Assembly (NCBI RefSeq): GCF_017352135.1
Contig: NZ_CP071455.1
Location: 558,001 to 622,000, forward strand
Direction of reading: 5' to 3'
DNA length: 64,000 nt
From: Rhizobium lentis
GTDB lineage: Bacteria; Pseudomonadota; Alphaproteobacteria; Rhizobiales; Rhizobiaceae
The notes beneath the pieces are model-generated. The model had not been told where the DNA came from. It made no database searches and saw only the letters and a program-made list of their open reading frames with translations. This document shows positions 47,444 through 56,812 of this stretch, piece after piece; position 1 is the first letter of the stretch, and every line of letters starts with the position of its first letter. A program made the position numbers and the translations under genes.

Positions 47444-47535
47444 GATAGCACCTTTCGTTGGTGAAATGGGGTCGGCGGGCCCCGTCGGACTCACGGCCTC
47501 GCCAGTTGGTCAGTTTGCAGTTCTTTGCAACTTAT

Positions 47536-47591
47536 TTTGAACAGTGTTAAGATGCGTATATAGACGTCGATTTGAACGCTGTACAGATGCG
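47536..47591. promoter_or_regulatory. Paired direct repeats, likely TetR operator
   Basis: Two 21-base copies at 47536-47556 and 47571-47591 share TTTGAAC--TGT--AGATGCG and are 35 bp apart. GAACAGTGTT is itself partly palindromic. TATATA at 47556-47561 between them is a possible -10. The repeats lie between the divergent SDR and TetR genes. Confidence 0.55.
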
Positions 47592-47604
47592 GCTCGAAAA
47601 AATT

Positions 47605-48225
47605 ATGGAGTGTGCTTGGGTGGCTGAAAAGCGGGGGTATCATCACGGGGAGCTGAGGAAGGCGCTGATCACCGCCACCGACGACATCCTGAGAGAAAGC
47701 GGCATAGAGGGGTTTTCATTGCGCGATGCCGCCAGACGGGCCGGCGTGTCGCCGGGAGCACCCGCGCACCATTTCGGCAGCGCATCGGGGCTGCTGACCG
47801 AAGTGGCGATTCTCGGCTATGAGGAGCTGGCTCGCTATCTCGATGAAGCAGTGGATGACGGAACGCCGGCCGGGAGGATGCGCGCCCTGGCGGCGGCCTA
47901 TGTCACCTTCGCCCTCGACCATCCCGGTCGGTTCCGTCTGATGTTCCGCAAGGATCTCGTCAATCGCACCAACCCCGTATACGAGGAAACGAGCAAACGG
48001 GCTCTTTGGCCTTTCGCCGAAGCCATCGCGCGGGTCAACGGGACGACCTTGGAGGCCATGCTGGAAGCGCGCAACCTAGCTCCGATCTTTGCCGCCTGGT
48101 CCACCGCCCACGGCATCGCCTATCTCGCACTGGAAGACAAGATGCACTTCGCGCTCCAGGGCAACTACGATGAGGACTTCCGCAAAAGGCTCCTGCCCGA
48201 AATATTGAAAGCGCAGTGGGCGTAA
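47605..48225 (+). CDS. TetR-family transcriptional regulator
   Basis: The helix-turn-helix is ALITATDDILRESGIEGFSL then DAARRAGVSPGAPAHHFGSA. The C-terminal part (LDHPGRFRLMFRKDLVNRTN) is the WHG-type effector domain. Start uncertain: a TTG at 47572, ATG at 47587 and 47605, or a GTG at 47620 with GGAG upstream. It likely represses the divergent SDR gene. Confidence 0.85.
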   Translation: MECAWVAEKRGYHHGELRKALITATDDILRESGIEGFSLRDAARRAGVSPGAPAHHFGSASGLLTEVAILGYEELARYLDEAVDDGTPAGRMRALAAAYVTFALDHPGRFRLMFRKDLVNRTNPVYEETSKRALWPFAEAIARVNGTTLEAMLEARNLAPIFAAWSTAHGIAYLALEDKMHFALQGNYDEDFRKRLLPEILKAQWA

Positions 48226-48260
48226 GTCATGGGGCCGGTCGGAAGCCGGCCCCATTAGAT

Positions 48261-48728
48261 TCAGAACATGGTGTTCTTGTTGGCCGCTTCGCTTGGAACG
48301 GCCTGGACGACGTCCCAGTGCTCGACGATCTTGCCGTCCTTGACGCGGAAGACATCGACGATCGCCTGGCCGCGGTCAGTCGCACCGTTCGTCGCGTGCA
48401 CATGCAGCCAGACGAGATCGCCGTCTGCGGCGCTGCGGACAATCTCAGCCTTCGATTGGGCATTGTCCTTGAAGAAGCCGGAGAAGAAGGAAATCAGCGG
48501 CTTCTTGCCATCGGGAACCTGGGGATTGTGCTGTCGGTAATCATCGGCGATGACCGAGGCGGCCTCGATATCGTGCTTGTTGAAGAACCGGTCATAGAAC
48601 TCCACCACCAGCTTCCGATTGGATTCCTCGACCTTCAAATCCCGCGCGGCCGACTCGGCGAAAGCGCCTGAAGGCGCGGCAATGCCTGCCAGGATGGCGA
48701 GTGCGAAAAGCGATTTCCCGAAAGTCAT
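48261..48728 (-). CDS. Exported NTF2/SnoaL-like protein
   Basis: 155 residues with a signal peptide (MTFGKSLFALAILAGIAAPSGAFA). The NTF2-like fold reads NRKLVVEFYDRFFNKHDIEA, DDYRQHNPQVPDGKKPLISF and KIVEHWDVVQ, the SnoaL-like ester cyclase pattern. Such proteins have varied enzymatic or binding roles. It is divergent from an HxlR regulator, which probably controls it. Confidence 0.8.
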   Translation of the reverse strand: MTFGKSLFALAILAGIAAPSGAFAESAARDLKVEESNRKLVVEFYDRFFNKHDIEAASVIADDYRQHNPQVPDGKKPLISFFSGFFKDNAQSKAEIVRSAADGDLVWLHVHATNGATDRGQAIVDVFRVKDGKIVEHWDVVQAVPSEAANKNTMF

Positions 48729-48862
48729 GAGTCAAACTCCTATCGATCTGGGATCTAGTCTAGAAAGCAGACTATGGAGATCTGGTCTATGGAAGCCGGG
48801 CACAGTGGGCAAGAAGGCAGATTTTAGTGGCAAGGTAAGCCTGCGCTGACCAAGGAGAGGAC

Positions 48863-49234
48863 ATGCCCGGGAAAATGGACGAACCAAAACAGCGGCCCGG
48901 GGCAGGGTGCCCGGTCAGAGGCGTCCTCGATCGCATCGGCGATCAATGGAGCCTGCTCACGCTGGAGGCGCTGGAAGACGGAAAGAAGCGCTTCAACGAG
49001 CTGCTGCGCGACATCGGCGACGTCTCGAAACAGATGCTGTCCAAGACGCTGCGGCATCTGGAACAGGACGGCTTCATCAGCCGCACCCTCTATCCCGAGG
49101 TTCCGCCGCGCGTGGAATATGAGCTGACGGAGATGGGGCGATCCTTCCTGTTTCCGATGAAAGGCTTGATCGGCTGGGCTGAACGGAACCACCCGGAAAT
49201 TATCAGGTCGCGGCGGCGGCATGAAACGGGTTAG
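48863..49234 (+). CDS. HxlR-family transcriptional regulator
   Basis: 123 residues. CPVRGVLDRIGDQWSLLTLE, with Cys near residue 16, and FNELLRDIGDVSKQMLSKTL then HLEQDGFISRTLYPEVPPRV are diagnostic of HxlR winged helix proteins. The single Cys can serve as redox sensor in this family. GGAGAGGAC precedes the ATG. The 48729-48862 gap contains AGTCT-AGAAAGC-AGACT, a probable operator for this gene and the NTF2-like gene. Confidence 0.88.
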   Translation: MPGKMDEPKQRPGAGCPVRGVLDRIGDQWSLLTLEALEDGKKRFNELLRDIGDVSKQMLSKTLRHLEQDGFISRTLYPEVPPRVEYELTEMGRSFLFPMKGLIGWAERNHPEIIRSRRRHETG

Positions 49235-49290
49235 GGTTTAACTCACTGCGACAATGCCTCAATGTTTGTCACCCGTCCCGTTATTTGCCT

Positions 49291-49533
49291 TTCGCTTGCG
49301 CTCAAGGCGTTCGTCGCTTTCGCTCCTCACCCCCCTCATCTGCCCTGACGGGCATCTTCTCCCCGCTGGGGCGAAGGGGGAATGAGCAGCACGGTAGCCG
49401 TTCCTGCAGCAAAGGTTTCAAGCCGAGCGAGACGCCGCCGCGATTCCCCTTCTCCCGCGCGGGGAGAAGATGCCGGCAGGCAGATCAGGGGGTGAGCGAC
49501 GATAGGAGCGAATGCACGGAGCGCAAGCGAAGG
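49291..49533. repeat. RIME-like element with long inverted arms
   Basis: The left arm (TTCGCTTGCGCTC...CTCACCCCCCTCATCTGCC) and the right arm (GGCAGATCAGGGGGTGAGCG...GGAGCGCAAGCGA) are imperfect inverted copies over about 70 bp each. Inner blocks carry ATCTTCTCCCCGC and GCGGGGAGAAGAT. It fills the gap between two convergent genes and may act as a bidirectional terminator. Confidence 0.75.
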
Positions 49534-49572
49534 GCAATAATTAAGGTAGAAACCTCATCCTATGGCGCCCCA

Positions 49573-50547
49573 TCACGCCAGCAACACTTTCCCCCCTGTC
49601 CGGAAGGGCAAGGCAGAGCGCAACGCTTCGCCCACCTTTTCCAGCGGAAACACCTCCCGCACCTCGGTGGCGATAACCTTGGCCACGATCTCAGCGGCGA
49701 TCTCGGAATAGGCGCGCTGGACGTCATCGATCGCTTCGGAATGCACCCATTCCCGCAGGTGGCAATAGGAAAAGGCGATATCGGGATGGGAGGCCCAGAA
49801 GGCGGGCGGGATGCTTTGGCCTGACAAGAGGCCGTAATGCAGGAAATGTCCGCCGGGTTTGAGCGCATCGGCGAGCACCGAGGCGCGCGGGCCACCGACG
49901 CAGTCGAGCACCGCGTCGAGCCCGTGCCGGCCGGCGAGGCCGGCGGCGAGATCATTCTCCGCCTTGTCGATGATAACAGCTTCGAGCCGGCCGCGGAGGC
50001 GCGCCAGCGAGGCCTCGCTGCGGACGATTGCAATCGGTTCAACGCCGACGGCATTCGCCATGCCGATCAGGATCGACCCGATCGACGAGGCGGCGGCATT
50101 GATGGCGATGCGCATGCCTGACTTCAGCCCGATCTTCTGGTGCAGCATCAGCCAGGCGGTCATCGGGTTGACGTAGCTCGTCGCCGCTTCGAAATCGGAA
50201 AGCGCGTCGGGCACACGAAGGCACCAGCCCGGATCGGTGTCCTTGAACTCCTGCCATCCGCCGGCGCTGCGCACCGGCAGCACGCGCGCGCCCGGGCAAA
50301 GGCCGCAAACCTCCTCGCCGCACTCTTCGACGACGCCGAAGGCTTCGAAGCCCGGAATGAAGGGCAGGGTCGTGCGTCCGGCATAGGCGCCCGAAATGGT
50401 GATGATATCGGAGGGATTGATCGAGCGGGCCAGCAGGCGCACCCGCACCTTGTCGCGCGCGAGCGGCGGCAGTTCGGCACATTCGATCCCGACGACCTCC
50501 TCGGCCGGCCCGAATTTTCGCACGACCGCCTGATATTGCATTTGCAT
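49573..50547 (-). CDS. MDR-family zinc-type oxidoreductase (quinone oxidoreductase-like)
   Basis: 324 residues. KVRVRLLARSINPSDIITIS and TLPFIPGFEAFGVVEECGEE are the N-terminal signature of the medium-chain reductases. The nucleotide-binding motif is AINAAASSIGSILIGMANAV, with AxxSSIG replacing the usual GxGxxG. No zinc-ligand pattern is complete, so it is likely a zinc-free NADPH:quinone or enoyl reductase. The start is 50547 or 50541. It is divergent from the thioesterase gene. Confidence 0.82.
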   Translation of the reverse strand: MQMQYQAVVRKFGPAEEVVGIECAELPPLARDKVRVRLLARSINPSDIITISGAYAGRTTLPFIPGFEAFGVVEECGEEVCGLCPGARVLPVRSAGGWQEFKDTDPGWCLRVPDALSDFEAATSYVNPMTAWLMLHQKIGLKSGMRIAINAAASSIGSILIGMANAVGVEPIAIVRSEASLARLRGRLEAVIIDKAENDLAAGLAGRHGLDAVLDCVGGPRASVLADALKPGGHFLHYGLLSGQSIPPAFWASHPDIAFSYCHLREWVHSEAIDDVQRAYSEIAAEIVAKVIATEVREVFPLEKVGEALRSALPFRTGGKVLLA

Positions 50548-50594
50548 CCCCCACACAGTCGGTTAGAACACGCCTTCGAAATTTCGGTGATCGA

Positions 50595-51011
50595 ATGAGC
50601 GTTGACGACAGGCCTTTAGCATCGTTCCGGGTCTCGATGCGAGACATCGACATCTATGGTCATGTCCACAATTCGGTTTATCTCGATTACTGCGAGGATG
50701 CGGTCGTCGAATTTTTGCGCGACCGCGACATTCTCAGCCACTTCCGCCACACCACCTCGGGCGTTGCCTATCACGTCAAGAAAGCGGAGATCACCTTTCA
50801 CAGCCCGATCGATGTCGACGATGTCGTCGAGGCGAAGGTCAATATCGAGAAGATCGGGCGTTCGAGCCTCTCCTTTACGATCGAGCTCTATCGCCAGCGC
50901 GACGGCGCTCACTGCGCATCGAGCGGACTAGTCTGGGTCTGCGTCGGCATCTCCGACAGCCGCCCGACGCCGATCCCCGAGGCGACCAGAGCCGCCTTGT
51001 CGCAGGGCTGA
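50595..51011 (+). CDS. Hotdog-fold acyl-CoA thioesterase (FadM/YbgC-like)
   Basis: 138 residues. RVSMRDIDIYGHVHNSVYLD is the DxxGHVNN-type motif, with Asp near residue 18 as catalytic base. YHVKKAEITFHSPIDVDDVV is the second strand pair. It hydrolyses acyl-CoA esters in the cytoplasm. It heads an operon with a ligase and a thiolase; its stop lies four bases before the ligase ATG. Confidence 0.85.
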   Translation: MSVDDRPLASFRVSMRDIDIYGHVHNSVYLDYCEDAVVEFLRDRDILSHFRHTTSGVAYHVKKAEITFHSPIDVDDVVEAKVNIEKIGRSSLSFTIELYRQRDGAHCASSGLVWVCVGISDSRPTPIPEATRAALSQG

Positions 51012-51014
51012 GCC

Positions 51015-52538
51015 ATGCCGATCCACAAAGAGCTTCTTCGACACGCCACCGAGAGACCGGAGAAGCCAGCGGTCGCAATCGACGGCCGCTCCCTGAGCTA
51101 TGGCGAACTCCATACCCGCGCGAGCGCGATCTGTCGCCTTCTCCAAGCGCTTCCGCGCTCGAGCCGCCGCTCACTCGATCTGCCCGGCGTGGAGAAGCTC
51201 GTGGGTTTGAGCCTCGGTAATCACATCGGCTTTGCCGAATATTTCGCCGCCGCCACCGCCTCGCCGCATGCCGCGGCGGTCATCGATCCGATGATGCCGG
51301 CCGAAAGGATCGAGCGCATCGTCGAGCGCCTGGCGCCCGACGTGCTTGTGGTCGACGACGGTGCCAGCCCGAGCGCCGAAATCGGTCGCAGGCTCGGCAT
51401 TCCTGTCATCGTCGCCGGAGCGGAGCCCTTCGACCTTGCAGCAACGGGAGACGGCCTGCCCGTCGATGTCGAGGGTATCTTCCTGATCGGCTTCACCTCA
51501 GGCACAACGGCCGAGCCGAAGGCCTATTATCGCTCGCGCGAGCAGTGGCGCCGGAGCCTCGACCGCGGACGTCTCGTTTTCGAACTCCAGGACGCGCCCT
51601 CGACCGTTTGCCCGGGAGCGCTCGCGCATGGGCTGGCACTTTACGCACTGGTCGAGGCGCTCGACGCCGGGGCGACTTTCCATTCCGTGGGGAAATGGGA
51701 TGCCGGCGCGGTCGCGCGTATTCTCTGCTCGGCTGGCATAGAACGGCTGGTCGCCGTGCCCACCCATATCGCCGGTATCGCGAGAGCGTGGGCGGGTGAA
51801 CCCGCGCTGACCGCGCTCCGCGACGTGCTGACGGCAGGCGCGAAATTGAACCTAAGCGAGGTCGAATCCATCCGCCGGCTCTTCCCGCAGGCGCGCATCC
51901 GCGAATATTACGGCGCCTCCGAGATCGGCTTCATGACAGTCTCGACGCTTGTCGGCGGCAAGACCGATTATCCGATCGACCGGGTGGGGCGCGCCTATCC
52001 CGGCGTCGAAATCTCCATCCGCGATCCTGATGAAAACGATGTCGGCGCCGATGTGCCGGGCACCATCTTCGTCAACAGCGACCTGATCGCCGACGGCTAT
52101 CTCTGGGGCGACGACGGTCAGGCGTTCCGGGTCACCAAGGCGGGTGCCACGGTCGGCGATCTCGGCGAGATCGATCAAAACGGCATGCTGCGGGTGATCG
52201 GCCGGGCCGGCGGCATGATGATATCGGGCGGCAACAATGTCTACCCCGCCGAAGTCGAGAGCGCGCTCAAAACCTGCCCCGGCGTCGAGGATGCCGTCGT
52301 CTTCGGGCTGCCGGATGCCTATTACGGCCAAAGGATCGTCGCCGTCGTCGCGGGCGAGGCGACGGACGCGAAAATTCTCGCAGACCATTGCGCAGCCAAG
52401 CTTGCAAGGTTCAAGATCCCCAGGGAGTTCCACCGCATCGGCTCCTGGCCGATGACGAGCAGCGGCAAGATCGCGCGCGGGCAGGTGGAAGCATCGGTGA
52501 TTGCGGGAGGCGGTCTTGTCCTACGCCTATCAGCCTGA
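51015..52538 (+). CDS. Acyl-CoA synthetase / AMP-dependent ligase
   Basis: 507 residues of the adenylate-forming superfamily. The ATP loop is FTSGTTAEPKAYY, the acyl site is YYGASEIGFMT, with DLGEIDQNGML, and GRAGGMMISGGNNVYPAEVE gives the hinge. The C-terminal Lys is in TSSGKIARG. It activates an acid as acyl-AMP then acyl-CoA. Chain length cannot be told. The end overlaps the thiolase start by 23 bp. Confidence 0.88.
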   Translation: MPIHKELLRHATERPEKPAVAIDGRSLSYGELHTRASAICRLLQALPRSSRRSLDLPGVEKLVGLSLGNHIGFAEYFAAATASPHAAAVIDPMMPAERIERIVERLAPDVLVVDDGASPSAEIGRRLGIPVIVAGAEPFDLAATGDGLPVDVEGIFLIGFTSGTTAEPKAYYRSREQWRRSLDRGRLVFELQDAPSTVCPGALAHGLALYALVEALDAGATFHSVGKWDAGAVARILCSAGIERLVAVPTHIAGIARAWAGEPALTALRDVLTAGAKLNLSEVESIRRLFPQARIREYYGASEIGFMTVSTLVGGKTDYPIDRVGRAYPGVEISIRDPDENDVGADVPGTIFVNSDLIADGYLWGDDGQAFRVTKAGATVGDLGEIDQNGMLRVIGRAGGMMISGGNNVYPAEVESALKTCPGVEDAVVFGLPDAYYGQRIVAVVAGEATDAKILADHCAAKLARFKIPREFHRIGSWPMTSSGKIARGQVEASVIAGGGLVLRLSA

Positions 52539-53718
52539 CGAGGATTGGCAGCCGGTCGTGGTCGCCGCCTACCGCACGCCGATCGGCCGTGCCTTCGGCT
52601 CGCTGGCGACGGTCGCGGCCGAAGATCTGCTTGCCCCGATCATCCGCCGGGTCCTTGCGGAAACGGGCGTTGCCCCAGAAAACATCGAAGATGTGCTGGT
52701 CGGCAATGCCGCCGGCGGCGGCGGCAATATCGGCCGGCTGGCGGCGCTCAATGCAGGCTTGCCCATGGCCGTTCCCGGCGTTGCCATCGACCGGCAGTGC
52801 GGTTCGGGGCTGGAAGCAATCATCCTGGCCGCCCGGCTGATCCAGGCGAAGGCGGGAGCCTGTTTTCTCGCCGGCGGCGTCGAGAGCGTCAGCACCGCGC
52901 CATGGCGCGTCGAAAGGCCGAAAGCCAGCGGTGCGCTGCCGCGTTTTTACGGGCGCGCGCGGTTTTCGCCTGAGGCAGTCGGCGATCCCGAGATGGGTGT
53001 TGCCGCCGAAAATGTTGCGCGCGCCTTCGGCATATCGCGCCAACGGCAGGATGAATTCGCCCTGCGCAGCCACCGGCTCGCGGTAGCAGCGGCGGAAGCC
53101 GGCCTGTTCCGGCCGGAGATCGTCGAGATCGCCACCGGTCACGGGCTGGTGGAGCGGGACGAATGCCCGCGCCCGACGACCTCGATGGAAGCGCTGGCAA
53201 ACCTGAAGCCCGTCTTCCAGGCCGATGGTTCCGTGACGGCAGGCAATGCCTGCCCTGTGAATGACGGCGCCTGCCTGGTGCTGGTCATGAGCCGCGGCAT
53301 GGCCAGACGCCTCGGCATTGAAAAAGGCCTCGCCTTCATCGACAGCGCCGCCGCCGGCGTCGACCCCAAGCTGCTCGGCATCGGCCCGGTCGCTTCGACT
53401 GGAAAGCTCCTGAAGCGCCAGCCCGAACTATCGCTTTCCGAGGCCGACGCCATCGAATTCAACGAAGCTTTCGCGTCCCAGGTTCTGGCGTCGCTCGATC
53501 AGCTCGGTATATCAGCCGACGCGGTCAACAAGGAAGGCGGCGCCATCGCGCTCGGCCATCCCTTCGGTGCTTCCGGCGCGATTCTCGTTAGCCGACTATA
53601 TAGTCAGCTGGTGCGCGGCGATCGCTGGTCGCCCGCCGCAACCGGCCTCGCGCTGATCGGCATCGGCGGCGGCATCGGGCTGACGGCGCTGTTCGAGGCA
53701 GTCAGGCTTTCTCAATAG
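52516..53718 (+). CDS. Thiolase-family acyltransferase lacking the second catalytic Cys
   Basis: 400 residues from a TTG at 52516 preceded by GGGAGGCGGTC. The nucleophilic Cys is in IDRQCGSGLEAI, the His in ALGHPFGASGAI, and NEAFA is present. The usual CxGGG near the C-terminus reads GIGGGIG, so the acid/base Cys is replaced. It may do condensation or degradation with altered chemistry. It overlaps the ligase gene and is the last gene of the operon. Confidence 0.85.
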   Translation: MSYAYQPDEDWQPVVVAAYRTPIGRAFGSLATVAAEDLLAPIIRRVLAETGVAPENIEDVLVGNAAGGGGNIGRLAALNAGLPMAVPGVAIDRQCGSGLEAIILAARLIQAKAGACFLAGGVESVSTAPWRVERPKASGALPRFYGRARFSPEAVGDPEMGVAAENVARAFGISRQRQDEFALRSHRLAVAAAEAGLFRPEIVEIATGHGLVERDECPRPTTSMEALANLKPVFQADGSVTAGNACPVNDGACLVLVMSRGMARRLGIEKGLAFIDSAAAGVDPKLLGIGPVASTGKLLKRQPELSLSEADAIEFNEAFASQVLASLDQLGISADAVNKEGGAIALGHPFGASGAILVSRLYSQLVRGDRWSPAATGLALIGIGGGIGLTALFEAVRLSQ

Positions 53719-53765
53719 GAAGCAGATCTCTGCCTAGGCAAGCCGTCCGGTTTGTACCAGCGCCC

Positions 53766-53907
53766 GCCCCTCACCCTAAGCCTGACCCTAACCCTCTCCC
53801 CGCTCGCGGGGAGAGAGGACGTGCCATGCGCGAGAGGAACTGAGACGGCGAGGCATGTCCCTTCGCCCCGCGAGCGGGGAGAAGTGGCGGCAGCCGGATG
53901 AGGGGCG
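53766..53907. repeat. RIME-like palindromic repeat
   Basis: GCCCCTCACCCTAAG at left and CCGGATGAGGGGCG at right are inverted, around CTCTCCCCGCTCGCGGGGAG and CGCCCCGCGAGCGGGGAG. It is a close relative of the repeat at 24078-24219. It follows the thiolase gene and may end its transcript. Confidence 0.75.
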
Positions 53908-54171
53908 ACGCCAACGCGAATTCTCCATTTCCACAAAATGGCTCTCTCGCAGGGCCAGCTCCCCTACACCTTGGCATAGGGCGACAGCGACTGAGGGAGA
54001 ATGGTCCGTCGCCGCGATCGGGCGCATTCTCCTGGCGATCGGTTCCGGCCGATGAAGCCGCTTGGCCTCGCCAGGTACGCGGTTTCGGCACGTCGAGCAG
54101 TTCCTGCTCGCCTTCATTCAGCAAAGGCACGTCAACAGAGGACATCCTCGTAACGGACAAGGGAGATTATC

Positions 54172-54936
54172 ATGAAGATCGTCGTTATCGGCGGCACCGG
54201 GCTCATCGGCTCGAAGACCGTGGAGAGATTGCGCAAGAAGGGGCATGACGTTGTGGCGGCTTCGCCGAATTCGGGCGTCGACACGATCACCGGCAAGGGC
54301 GTGGCCGAGGCGCTCGCCGGTGCCAAGGTGGTGGTCGATCTCGCCAACTCGCCGTCCTTCGAGGACAAGGCCGTGCTCGAATTCTTCCAAACCTCGGGCC
54401 GCAACCTGCTCAAGGCCGGGGCTGCGGCCGGCGTTAAGCACCACATCGCGCTCTCGATCGTCGGCATGGAGCGGCTGCAGGGCAGCGGCTATATGCGCGC
54501 CAAGATGGCCCAGGAAGAGCTGATCAAGGGCTCCGGCATTCCCTACACCATCGTCCACTCCACACAGTTTCATGAATTCATGGCAGGCATCGCCGAGGCG
54601 AACACGGTCGGCCAGACCGTGCATCTGTCGCCGGCCTATCTGCAGCCGATCGCCTCGGACGACGTCGCCGACGTCATGGCCGAGGTGGCGCTCGCAGCAC
54701 CTGTGAACGGCACGATCGAGATTGGCGGGCCGGAGAAGATCCGCCTCACCGAGATCGTAATGCGCCTCTTCAAGGCGACGAACGATCCGCGCCAGGTGAT
54801 GGCGGATCCGCACGCCCGCTACTTCGGCGTCGAGCTCGACGACACTTCGCTGGTGACCGGCGCCAATGCGCGGCTCGGCAAGATCCGCTTCGACGACTGG
54901 CTGAGCCAGCAGCCGCCCCAGAAGAAGAGCGCCTGA
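54172..54936 (+). CDS. NmrA-like atypical SDR NAD(P)-binding protein
   Basis: 254 residues. KIVVIGGTGLIGSKTVERLR is the GxxGxxG cofactor motif. HIALSIVGMERLQGSGYMRA and KMAQEELIKGSGIPYTIVHS match the NmrA-like/atypical SDR group. No Tyr-Lys catalytic pair of classical form. GGGAGATTATC precedes the ATG. It is followed 48 bp on by an exported cupin, likely co-transcribed. Confidence 0.85.
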   Translation: MKIVVIGGTGLIGSKTVERLRKKGHDVVAASPNSGVDTITGKGVAEALAGAKVVVDLANSPSFEDKAVLEFFQTSGRNLLKAGAAAGVKHHIALSIVGMERLQGSGYMRAKMAQEELIKGSGIPYTIVHSTQFHEFMAGIAEANTVGQTVHLSPAYLQPIASDDVADVMAEVALAAPVNGTIEIGGPEKIRLTEIVMRLFKATNDPRQVMADPHARYFGVELDDTSLVTGANARLGKIRFDDWLSQQPPQKKSA

Positions 54937-54983
54937 TAGCGAGGCAGGTGTCGAACCATTCTTATCATCCGAGGAGACCAGAT

Positions 54984-55397
54984 ATGCTCAGGAAATTGAT
55001 CTCGGCGGCGGCCTTCGCCTTCGTCCTTGCCGCCGGCACTCAGGTTCACGCCGGAGGCGAAAAAGCCAAGGTAACCGTCGTTTTCGACCAGAAGCTTCCC
55101 AATGTTCCCGGCAAGAGCATGAAGGGCGTGCTGGTGGAATATCAGCCCGGCGGCATGTCACCCGGCCATACCCATCCGGATTCGGCCTTCATCTATGCCA
55201 CCGTTCTCGAAGGTTCGATCCGCAGCGCGGTCAACGACCGCCCGGTGAAGACCTACAAATCCGGAGAAAGCTTCGCCGAATTCCCCGGCGATCACCACAG
55301 CGTCAGCGCAAACGCCAGCACGACCGAACCGGCGCGCCTGCTGGCAGTCTTCGTGCTGGATACGACCGAGACGGAACTGACGATCGACGACAAATGA
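54984..55397 (+). CDS. Exported small cupin protein
   Basis: 137 residues with a signal peptide ending in QVHAG. The cupin motifs are YQPGGMSPGHTHPDSAFIYA (first, with His ligands) and GESFAEFPGDHHSVSANAS (second). Such one-domain periplasmic cupins have few known functions. GAGGAGACCAGAT precedes the ATG at 54984. Confidence 0.82.
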   Translation: MLRKLISAAAFAFVLAAGTQVHAGGEKAKVTVVFDQKLPNVPGKSMKGVLVEYQPGGMSPGHTHPDSAFIYATVLEGSIRSAVNDRPVKTYKSGESFAEFPGDHHSVSANASTTEPARLLAVFVLDTTETELTIDDK

Positions 55398-55443
55398 CCT
55401 CACGCCCGATGCCCGGCGCCGCCGGGCATCGTTTCCCACCGCC

Positions 55444-56727
55444 TCAGGCCGCCTGCAGCGCCAGTTCCAGATCGGCGATGAGATCATCCGGATGCTCGAT
55501 GCCGATCGACAGGCGGATCGTCGATTCCAGCACGCCGATCCGCTCCCTGACATCGGCGGGCACGCCGGAATGCGTCATCGCAGCCGGATGGCTTGCGAGC
55601 GACTCCGTACCCCCGAGGCTGACGGCGAGCTTGAAGACCTGCAGCGCATTCAGGAATTTGAAGGAAGCCGGCTGGCCGCCGCGGATATCGAAAGAGAAGG
55701 TCGAGCCGGCGCCGGTGCATTGGGCGGCGAAGGTGCGGCCGGAGGGCGAGTCCGGATCATGGTAGGGGAGATAGTGTACCGTCTCGACCTTCGGGTGGTC
55801 GCGCAGGAAATCGGCGACGGCCCGGGCATTGCTGTTGGCCCGCTCCATGCGCAACTGCAGCGTTTCCAGCGACCGGCCGAGCATCCAGCAGGAATGCGGA
55901 TCGAGCTGCGTGCCGATAGCACCGCGCAGTGCCTTCACCTGCTTGATGACTGCCTTGCGGCCGAGAACGGCGCCGGCGATGAGATCGGAATGGCCGCCGA
56001 CATATTTGGTCAGCGAATAGAGCGAAATGTCGGCGCCATGCTCGATCGGCCGCTGGAAGACCGGTCCGAGCAGGGTGTTGTCGCAGACGACGATCGGCAC
56101 ATGTCCCTGCTTCGCGCCGATCTCATCGGCCACGCGCCGGATCATTGCGACGTCGACGAGGCTGTTGGTCGGGTTGGCGGGCGTCTCGATCAGGATGACG
56201 GAAACGCGGCCCTTTCCGAGCGCCTCATCCGCCGCCTTCTGCACCGATGTCTCGCTGACGCCATCGGCAAAGCCGACCGCGGCAACGCCGAAATTGAGAA
56301 AGGTTTTCGCCAGCAGGGTTTCGGTGCCGCCATAAAGCGGCTGCGAATGCAGGATTGCATCGCCCGGCCGCACGAAGGCGAACAGGGTCGTGGCGATCGC
56401 CGCCATTCCCGAGGAAAACAGCGCGCCGCTTTCCGTCCGCTCATAGACGGCGAGCCGATCTTCGACGATCTCGCTGTTGGGATGGTTGAAGCGCGAATAG
56501 ACGAGGCCCGCGCCCTTGCCCGCCGGCGGCTCGCGCCGGCCAGAGACGTAATCGAAGAAATCGCGGCCATCCTCGGCGGAGTTGAAGACGAAGGTGGAGG
56601 TCAGGAATACCGGCGGCTTGACCGCGCCTTCCGAGAGTTCGGGATCGTAGCCGTAATTTAGCATCTGCGTTTCAGGATGCAGCGCGTGATTGCCGATATG
56701 GGTTTTGGAAGGATGCGGGGCGGTCAT
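55444..56727 (-). CDS. Cystathionine gamma-synthase-family PLP enzyme
   Basis: 427 residues. The PLP Lys is in [18 protein letters not shown], and [20 protein letters not shown] and [20 protein letters not shown] are family motifs. It resembles the methionine gamma-lyase / O-acetylhomoserine sulfhydrylase group and may make or break C-S bonds. The start at 56727 (MTAPHPSK) follows GGAGACGATC. No obvious operon partner. Confidence 0.87.
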   Translation of the reverse strand: MTAPHPSKTHIGNHALHPETQMLNYGYDPELSEGAVKPPVFLTSTFVFNSAEDGRDFFDYVSGRREPPAGKGAGLVYSRFNHPNSEIVEDRLAVYERTESGALFSSGMAAIATTLFAFVRPGDAILHSQPLYGGTETLLAKTFLNFGVAAVGFADGVSETSVQKAADEALGKGRVSVILIETPANPTNSLVDVAMIRRVADEIGAKQGHVPIVVCDNTLLGPVFQRPIEHGADISLYSLTKYVGGHSDLIAGAVLGRKAVIKQVKALRGAIGTQLDPHSCWMLGRSLETLQLRMERANSNARAVADFLRDHPKVETVHYLPYHDPDSPSGRTFAAQCTGAGSTFSFDIRGGQPASFKFLNALQVFKLAVSLGGTESLASHPAAMTHSGVPADVRERIGVLESTIRLSIGIEHPDDLIADLELALQAA

Positions 56728-56812
56728 GATCGTCTCCTCTGCCGACGTGCCGAAGCACAAAATACATCAAAACCGCATCGGGCGAGCAGCCATCGATGAG
56801 GCTCCTTAACGA

